From NCBI GenBank assembly GCA_013811975.1, contig JACCUF010000407.1, positions 1 through 9,515 of the forward strand: a stretch of DNA of 9,515 nt. The letters are read 5' to 3'. The notes below the pieces were generated by a model, which saw nothing but the letters and a program-made list of their open reading frames with translations, did not search any database and had not been told where the DNA came from. Made by a program: the position numbers and the translations under genes. The DNA comes from Geodermatophilaceae bacterium (GTDB lineage Bacteria > Actinomycetota > Actinomycetes > Mycobacteriales > Geodermatophilaceae). Positions 5,305 through 9,515 of the stretch are shown here, piece by piece; the stretch's first letter is position 1, and each line of letters begins with the position of its first letter.

Positions 5305-6759
5305 ATGCCTTCCCCGGATCGGCTGGCGACCTATCGCCGCAAGCGGCGAGCCGACCGTACGCCGGAGCCGATCCCGGATCAGCACGACGACAGCGCTGAA
5401 CACGGCTCGGTGTTCGTGATCCAGGAGCACCACGCGCGGCGACTGCACTGGGACCTGCGCCTGGAACGCGACGGTGTGCTGGCCTCCTGGGCGGTGCCTC
5501 GCGGCCTGCCCGCCGTGCCCGGTGAGTCCCGGCTGGCGGTGCACACCGAGGACCACCCCATGGAGTACCTCACCTTCCATGGCGAGATCCCGGCGGGGGA
5601 GTACGGCGGCGGCTCGATGACCGTCTACGACACCGGCACCTATGTCACCGAGAAGTGGGACGAGCGGCACGTCATCGTCGACCTGTCCGGCGAGAAGATC
5701 ACCGGCCGGTATGCGCTGTTCCCGGTCGAGGGCGACAAGCAGTGGAACATCCGTCGCCTGGATCCACCGAGTGATCCCGACTATGTCGCGGTCCCCGACC
5801 GGATCGAGCCGATGATGGCCGTCCCGGGTGAGTTGCCCTTTGCCCGCGAGGACGCGACGTGGGCCTATGAGATGAAGTGGGACGGCGTCCGGGCGATCGG
5901 CACTGTCGAGGGAACCGCGCTGTCGCTGCGCTCACGCAGGGGCAGCGACATCACCTCCACCTATCCGGAACTGGGTGGTTTGGGGATCGCCATGGGTGCT
6001 CTCGATGTCGTGCTGGACGGGGAGGTCGTCCGCTTGGGTGCCGATGGGCGGCCGGACTTCGGAGCCCTGCAGCACCGGATGCACGTGACCGATGTGAGTC
6101 GAGCCCGGAAGCTGGCCGAGTCCGCGCCCGTGACCTACCTGATCTTCGATCTGCTCCACGTCGCCGGCCGCTCGGCGATCGGACTTCCCTACGAACAGCG
6201 CCGCGCGCTGCTGGCCGACGTCGTACCGGAGGGTCCGCGATGGCAGGTGACGCCGTGGTGGTCCGGTGGCGGCGCGGACGTCCTGGCGGCGAGCCGCGAG
6301 TACCGGCTCGAGGGGATCCTGGCCAAGAAGCTGGACTCGACGTACCGACCGGGCCAGCGAAGTCCGCTGTGGCGCAAGGTGAAAAACGTCCGTGCCCAGT
6401 CGGCGGTGATCGGCGGCTGGCTGTCCGGGGCGGGACGTCGCGCGGGCGGAATCGGGTCGATCCTGCTCGGGATTCCCGAGGGCAATGGTCTGCGGTTCAT
6501 CGGGAGCGTCGGCACTGGGCTGACCGATCAGATGCTCGACGACCTGGGTCGGGCGCTGCGCGGGCATAGTCGCAAGACCTCGCCGTTCAACGAGGCGATC
6601 CCCCCCACGACCGGGAAGAAGCCGCACTGGGTCGAGCCCATGCTCGTTGCCGAGGTGTCCTACGCGGAGTGGGGCTCTGCGGGTCGGCTGCGCCACCCGG
6701 TCTGGCGCGGTCTGCGCGACGACCTGAATCCCGAGGACGTCGTGGACGAGTCCGAGTAG
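5305..6759 (+). CDS. ligD: LigD phosphoesterase-ATP-dependent DNA ligase (PE-LIG) without polymerase domain
   Basis: A 484-residue NHEJ enzyme that trims 3' ends and seals breaks. The PE domain (about 34-160) has FVIQEHHARRLHWDLRLE with His42, His48, Asp50 and Arg52, then HTEDHPMEYLTFHGEIPAGEYG with His84 and Tyr88; these match the active-site residues known for Pseudomonas LigD, even in numbering. The ligase domain (about 165-470) has nucleotidyl-lysine motif I KWDG (Lys191), SRRGSD (210-215), LDGEVV (Glu240), FDLLH (281-285), EGILAKK (336-342) and WRKVKN (356-361). An OB-fold follows, ending in WRGLRDDLNPEDVV as in mycobacterial LigD. There is no POL domain; that activity is encoded next door. 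The N-terminus (about 5-24) resembles the POL-PE linker of fused LigD. ATG 5305 has only a weak CCAGG upstream, 14 bases after the ku stop, suggesting coupling to ku. Confidence 0.96.
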   Translation: MPSPDRLATYRRKRRADRTPEPIPDQHDDSAEHGSVFVIQEHHARRLHWDLRLERDGVLASWAVPRGLPAVPGESRLAVHTEDHPMEYLTFHGEIPAGEYGGGSMTVYDTGTYVTEKWDERHVIVDLSGEKITGRYALFPVEGDKQWNIRRLDPPSDPDYVAVPDRIEPMMAVPGELPFAREDATWAYEMKWDGVRAIGTVEGTALSLRSRRGSDITSTYPELGGLGIAMGALDVVLDGEVVRLGADGRPDFGALQHRMHVTDVSRARKLAESAPVTYLIFDLLHVAGRSAIGLPYEQRRALLADVVPEGPRWQVTPWWSGGGADVLAASREYRLEGILAKKLDSTYRPGQRSPLWRKVKNVRAQSAVIGGWLSGAGRRAGGIGSILLGIPEGNGLRFIGSVGTGLTDQMLDDLGRALRGHSRKTSPFNEAIPPTTGKKPHWVEPMLVAEVSYAEWGSAGRLRHPVWRGLRDDLNPEDVVDESE

Positions 6760-6801
6760 TCAGCCCGTCAGATCGGGGCGCGCCAGGGTGTCCACGGCAG
6801 A

Positions 6802-7743
6802 ATGCAGGACATGTCCGGTCAGCAGAAGGTGCGGGTCCGGGTGGGCGAGCGCACCCTTGCGGTGACCAACCTGCAGAAGATCCTCTACCCGGAGATCGGC
6901 TGGTCCAAGGCCGACGTGATCGATTACTACGCGACGGTCGGCCCGACGATGCTCCCGTACGTCAAGGGTCGGCCGGTCACCTTCAAGCGCTATCCCGACG
7001 GCGTCGAGGGACCCTCGTTCTTCGAGAAGAACACCGCCCGCAATGCCCCAGATTGGGTTGCCCACGCAGTGTTGCCGGCCACCCGCAGCACGAAGGACCG
7101 CATCGAACTCGATTACGCGATTCTCGACGACCTCCCGAGCATTGTCTGGGCAGCCAACCTGGCGGCGCTGGAGTTCCATGTCCCGCAGTGGCGCGTCGGG
7201 GCCAAGAAGCAGCCGCTGGCACCGGACCTGCTGGTCTTCGATCTCGATCCCGGGCCACCGGCGACGATCGTGGAGTGCACGCGGGTCGCACTCCTGGTTC
7301 GCGAGGTCCTGGCCGAGGACCGGCTCATCGCGTACGCCAAGACATCGGGCTCCAAGGGAATGCAGCTCTACGTCGGGGTACGGGTTCGTGACCCGGACCG
7401 GACCAGCGGCTACGCCAGAGCGCTGGCCGAACGACTGGCAGCCGAGCATCCGGACCTGATCGTCTCCCGGATGGCCAAGGAACTCCGCCCGGGCAAGGTC
7501 TTCATCGACTGGAGCCAGAACAATCCGGCCAAGACGACTGTGGCGCCCTACTCGCTGCGCGCCCGACCCGAACCGACGGTCTCCACGCCGATCAGCTGGG
7601 ACGAGGTCGAGGGCTGCGGGTCAGCCGGTGACCTGCGGTTCCTTGCCTCTGACGTCCTGGCCCGCATCGAGCGATACGGCGACCTCTTCGACGGGTTGCT
7701 GACGAAGAAATCTGCTGTTCCTCAGTTGCTGGCCGATCAGTAG
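6802..7743 (+). CDS. Stand-alone LigD-type polymerase/primase (POL, archaeo-eukaryotic primase fold)
   Basis: A 313-residue protein equivalent to the POL domain of LigD, which adds nucleotides or ribonucleotides at breaks and fills gaps before ligation. Motifs in order: TNLQKILYPEIGWSKADVIDYY (22-43), RPVTFKRYPDGVEG (57-70), LEFHVPQW (123-130), motif I DLDPG with metal-binding Asp147 and Asp149, motif II TSGSKGMQLY (181-190), and motif III FIDWSQN with Asp236, followed by TTVAPYSLRARPEPTVSTPISW (245-266). All three metal acids are present. The motif II histidine seen in M. tuberculosis (SGSKGLH) and Pseudomonas (SGGKGLH) is Gln188 here. ATG 6802 is used; ATG 6811, three codons later, is equally possible, and neither has a good ribosome binding site. 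It follows PE-LIG by 42 bases and most likely works with it and Ku. Confidence 0.93.
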   Translation: MQDMSGQQKVRVRVGERTLAVTNLQKILYPEIGWSKADVIDYYATVGPTMLPYVKGRPVTFKRYPDGVEGPSFFEKNTARNAPDWVAHAVLPATRSTKDRIELDYAILDDLPSIVWAANLAALEFHVPQWRVGAKKQPLAPDLLVFDLDPGPPATIVECTRVALLVREVLAEDRLIAYAKTSGSKGMQLYVGVRVRDPDRTSGYARALAERLAAEHPDLIVSRMAKELRPGKVFIDWSQNNPAKTTVAPYSLRARPEPTVSTPISWDEVEGCGSAGDLRFLASDVLARIERYGDLFDGLLTKKSAVPQLLADQ

Positions 7744-7760
7744 AAGAAAATTGTCCCCAT

Positions 7761-7788
7761 CGGCTGAACGGTCGCGTCCGCGCAGCCG
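7761..7788 (+). terminator. Possible hairpin terminator after the NHEJ genes
   Basis: CGGCTG (7761-7766) and CAGCCG (7783-7788) are perfectly complementary. Inside them CGC (7773-7775) can pair with GCG (7780-7782), leaving a six-base bulge. The hairpin begins 18 bases after the polymerase stop. There is no T-run behind it, which is common for actinobacterial terminators but leaves the call weak. Confidence 0.35.
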
Positions 7789-7813
7789 TATCTAGTCGTC
7801 CGTACCTTCACGA

Positions 7814-7820
7814 CTGGAGG
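7814..7820 (+). promoter_or_regulatory. Strong Shine-Dalgarno-like site before a small ORF
   Basis: CTGGAGG ends four bases before ATG 7825. Farther upstream, TGAAC (7764-7768) and CGTATC (7787-7792), separated by 18 bases, resemble the AAC and CGT cores of ECF-sigma promoters. The spacing is plausible, but both motifs are short and overlap the possible terminator, so the promoter part is speculative. Confidence 0.35.
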
Positions 7821-7824
7821 CATC

Positions 7825-8079
7825 ATGCTCGGAAAGCTCGCAAAGACCATCGCCGTCACGGCATTCGCAGGTGGATCGGTACTGGCTCAGCGCCGGTACC
7901 GCGTCAGCGGCCCCATACTTGTGCGCGAGGGCCGCCAACCGGTGAGATCTGGTGACTCCTGGGGCGTCGACGATCAGCGGTTGCGCTGCCTGCGAGTCTT
8001 TACGCTCCTTGATCAGCTGGTGTCCGAGGGGGGACTTGAACCCCCACGCCCGTTAAAGGGCACTAGCACCTCAAGCTAG
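7825..8079 (+). CDS. Doubtful small ORF of unknown function, running into the tRNA-Leu gene
   Basis: Up to 84 residues. The first 22 or so (MLGKLAKTIAVTAFAGGSVLAQ) look like a short basic N-terminus plus a weak hydrophobic segment ending in a possible signal-peptide-like AGGSVLAQ. The start has a strong GGAGG site. Beyond about residue 30 the composition loses protein character, and from base 8018 the frame reads the antisense of the tRNA-Leu gene before stopping at 8077-8079. Either this is a real small exported or membrane peptide whose end coincidentally overlaps the tRNA, a gene truncated by an old rearrangement next to the tRNA 3' end, or chance. I recognise no homologue. Confidence 0.28.
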   Translation: MLGKLAKTIAVTAFAGGSVLAQRRYRVSGPILVREGRQPVRSGDSWGVDDQRLRCLRVFTLLDQLVSEGGLEPPRPLKGTSTSS

Positions 8080-8105
8080 CGCGTCTGCCATTCCGCCACC
8101 CGGAC
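8018..8105 (-). tRNA. tRNA-Leu (anticodon GAG)
   Basis: Read on the minus strand, the gene starts GTCCGGG (8105-8099) and ends CTCGGAC-A-CCA (8028-8018), giving a seven-pair acceptor stem with one G-U and an encoded CCA. The anticodon stem CTAGC/GCTAG encloses the loop TTGAGGT, with GAG at 8070-8072, which reads CUC and CUU leucine codons. A long variable arm with GCCC/GGGC pairing around TTTAAC is the class II feature expected of tRNA-Leu. The T-arm has GGGGGTTCAAGTCCCCC. Length is 88 bases including CCA. It is transcribed away from the M20 peptidase gene and toward the small ORF. Confidence 0.96.
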
Positions 8106-8109
8106 CACA

Positions 8110-8130
8110 TGCACCTAGCGAACAGGTGCA
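8110..8130 (-). repeat. Perfect 7-base inverted repeat immediately upstream of tRNA-Leu
   Basis: TGCACCT (8110-8116) and AGGTGCA (8124-8130) flank a seven-base loop. The repeat ends five bases before the mature 5' end of the tRNA. On the minus strand TATCGT (8138-8143) fits a TANNNT -10 hexamer and would start transcription at about 8131, so the whole 5' leader of the precursor would be this hairpin. A clear -35 is not seen. It could instead be a protein-binding site between the two divergent genes. Confidence 0.5.
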
Positions 8131-8190
8131 GCGAGCAACGATACCGAAGGCGCGCGGAGGCCGACTGGCGCCCGGTGGTAGGAAAGACTC

Positions 8191-9513
8191 ATGGCAACGG
8201 TGCCCCAGTCCCAGACCGCGCGAGACGAGGTCGTAGAGCTCTGCTCCGACCTGATCCGCATCGACACGACGAACACCGGAGATACCGAGACCAGTGCCGG
8301 CGAGCGGGTGGCCGCGGAGTACGTCGCTGGCAAGCTCGACGAGATCGGGCTGGAGACGACGATCCTCGAGTCCACCAAGAACCGGGCCAGCGTCGTGGCC
8401 AGGATCGCCGGGCAGGACAGGTCGCGGGATGCGCTGCTGATCCACGGCCACCTCGATGTCGTGCCGGCCGAACCGGCCGAGTGGAGAGTGCACCCGTTCT
8501 CCGGCGAGGAGCGCGACGGCTACCTCTGGGGTCGCGGCGCGGTCGACATGAAAGACATGGACGCGATGACGCTGGCTGTCGTACGGCAGTGGCACAGCGA
8601 GGGGTACGTGCCACCTCGCGACATCGTGCTCGCCTTCGTGGCCGACGAGGAGGCCGGCGGCAGGCTCGGCGCCCGCTGGCTGGTCGACAACCATGCGGAT
8701 CTCTTCGAGGGCTGCACCGAGGCGATCAGCGAGGTCGGTGGCTTCAGCCTCACAGTCCGCGACGACCTACGACTCTATCTGATCCAGACCGCCGAGAAGG
8801 GTCTGGGCTGGATGCGGCTGCGGGCGACCGGCCGCCCTGGGCACGGTTCGATGGTGCATGAGGACAATGCCGTCACCCGGCTCTGCGAGGCGGTGACCAA
8901 ACTCGGTCGCCACCAGTTCCCGATCACGATGACCAAGACCGTGCGGCAGTTCCTGGACGCGATCAGCGAGGCGTACGGGATCGAATTCGACCTGGACGAC
9001 CTCGACGCGACCCTGGCCAAGCTGGGCAGCCTGGCGAACTTCATCGGGGCCACCCTGCGCAACACCGCCAACCCGACGATGCTGGACGCGGGCTACAAGG
9101 CCAACGTCATTCCCAGCTCCGCCAGCGCGGTCGTGGACGGGCGGTTCCTGCCTGGACAGGAGGAGGAGTTCGAACGCCAGCTCGACGAGATCCTCGGGCC
9201 GGACATCAGCCGGGCGTGGATAGTCAAGGACCAGGCCCTGGAGACCGCTTTCGACGGGCCGCTGGTCGAGCAGATGGTAGCCGCGCTGCGTGCCGAAGAT
9301 CCCTACGCCCGGCCGGTGCCGTTCACCATGTCCGGGGGCACTGACGCCAAGTCCTTCGAGCGGCTCGGGATGCGCTGCTTCGGGTTCTCGCCGTTGTTAC
9401 TGCCGCCCGACCTGGACTTCGCCGGTCTCTTCCACGGTATCGACGAGCGGGTGCCCATCGAAGGACTGCGCTTCGGCGTTCGCGTTCTCGACCGGTTCCT
9501 GCGGGCCAGTTGA
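8191..9513 (+). CDS. M20 family zinc metallopeptidase (M20/M25/M40; peptidase/deacylase)
   Basis: A 440-residue cytosolic dizinc hydrolase of the ArgE/DapE/carboxypeptidase G2 superfamily. Metal and catalytic residues are all visible: HGHLDVVPA (85-93) with His87 and Asp89, WGRGAVDMKD (113-122) with bridging Asp119, ADEEAGG (151-157) with catalytic Glu153 and ligand Glu154, SEVGG (180-184) with Glu181, and LFHGIDE (413-419) with His415. The lid/dimerisation domain (about 200-320) includes GRPGHGSMVHEDNAV (214-228). The C-terminal catalytic part has MSGGTDAKSFERLG. The start is well supported: AGGAAAG (8180-8186) sits four bases before ATG 8191. No signal peptide is seen. The exact substrate cannot be assigned; it resembles the actinobacterial group containing Rv2141c, whose substrate I do not know. 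It diverges from tRNA-Leu. The TGA stop overlaps an ATG at 9513-9515, suggesting a coupled downstream gene beyond the window. Confidence 0.94.
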   Translation: MATVPQSQTARDEVVELCSDLIRIDTTNTGDTETSAGERVAAEYVAGKLDEIGLETTILESTKNRASVVARIAGQDRSRDALLIHGHLDVVPAEPAEWRVHPFSGEERDGYLWGRGAVDMKDMDAMTLAVVRQWHSEGYVPPRDIVLAFVADEEAGGRLGARWLVDNHADLFEGCTEAISEVGGFSLTVRDDLRLYLIQTAEKGLGWMRLRATGRPGHGSMVHEDNAVTRLCEAVTKLGRHQFPITMTKTVRQFLDAISEAYGIEFDLDDLDATLAKLGSLANFIGATLRNTANPTMLDAGYKANVIPSSASAVVDGRFLPGQEEEFERQLDEILGPDISRAWIVKDQALETAFDGPLVEQMVAALRAEDPYARPVPFTMSGGTDAKSFERLGMRCFGFSPLLLPPDLDFAGLFHGIDERVPIEGLRFGVRVLDRFLRAS

Positions 9514-9515
9514 TG

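Noticed and set aside
5932..6696. Minus-strand open frame of 254 codons opposite the ligase domain
   Set aside because: The ligase motifs on the plus strand leave no doubt about the coding frame, and the antisense product has no recognisable feature.
8071..8694. Minus-strand frame of 207 codons overlapping tRNA-Leu and the M20 peptidase start
   Set aside because: It runs through the tRNA gene and opposite a clear metallopeptidase, and it lacks family motifs.

Overview
The window reads as chromosomal DNA of a high-GC actinobacterium. Third codon positions are strongly G/C, GTG starts occur, and the gene order fabI(inhA)-type reductase, hemH, a reverse-strand hypothetical, NfeD, SPFH protein matches, from memory, the Mycobacterium tuberculosis block Rv1484-Rv1488. 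The fabI product has a substrate loop about ten residues shorter than mycobacterial InhA, so a classical long-chain mycolate producer is less likely. I cannot name the genus. No insertion sequence, integrase, phage gene or CRISPR array is visible.

Layout. Bases 1-572 hold the 3' end of an enoyl-ACP reductase gene. It is followed after 10 bases by a ferrochelatase gene (583-1590) whose cysteines fit the [2Fe-2S]-type actinobacterial enzyme. A conserved actinobacterial protein of unknown function lies convergent on the minus strand (about 1610-2410). It shares a short divergent intergenic region, with overlapping -10-like hexamers and a perfect 12-base palindrome, with a plus-strand run of five closely spaced genes: nfeD-like (2486-2923), SPFH/band-7 (2948-4237), ku (4247-5290), a LigD phosphoesterase-ligase protein (5305-6759) and a LigD-type polymerase protein (6802-7743). 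After a possible terminator hairpin come a doubtful small ORF (7825-8079), a tRNA-Leu(GAG) on the minus strand (8018-8105) and an M20 metallopeptidase gene (8191-9513). The peptidase stop codon overlaps a possible ATG of a further gene at the window edge.

How the genes work together. Ku, PE-LIG and POL together make a complete bacterial non-homologous end-joining set: end binding, end healing, gap fill/nucleotide addition and sealing. The activities that M. tuberculosis carries on one LigD chain (POL-PE-LIG) are here on two polypeptides in the order PE-LIG then POL. The set is fused in tight tandem to the NfeD/SPFH membrane pair, with only 9 bases and a short hairpin between the SPFH stop and the ku start. 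Co-transcription of membrane-microdomain genes and DNA repair genes is therefore plausible. Nothing here is clearly a wholly new system. The more unusual points are the split LigD, a Gln in place of the usual polymerase motif His, the histone-like Ku tail, the SPFH-ku junction and the leader hairpin of the tRNA.
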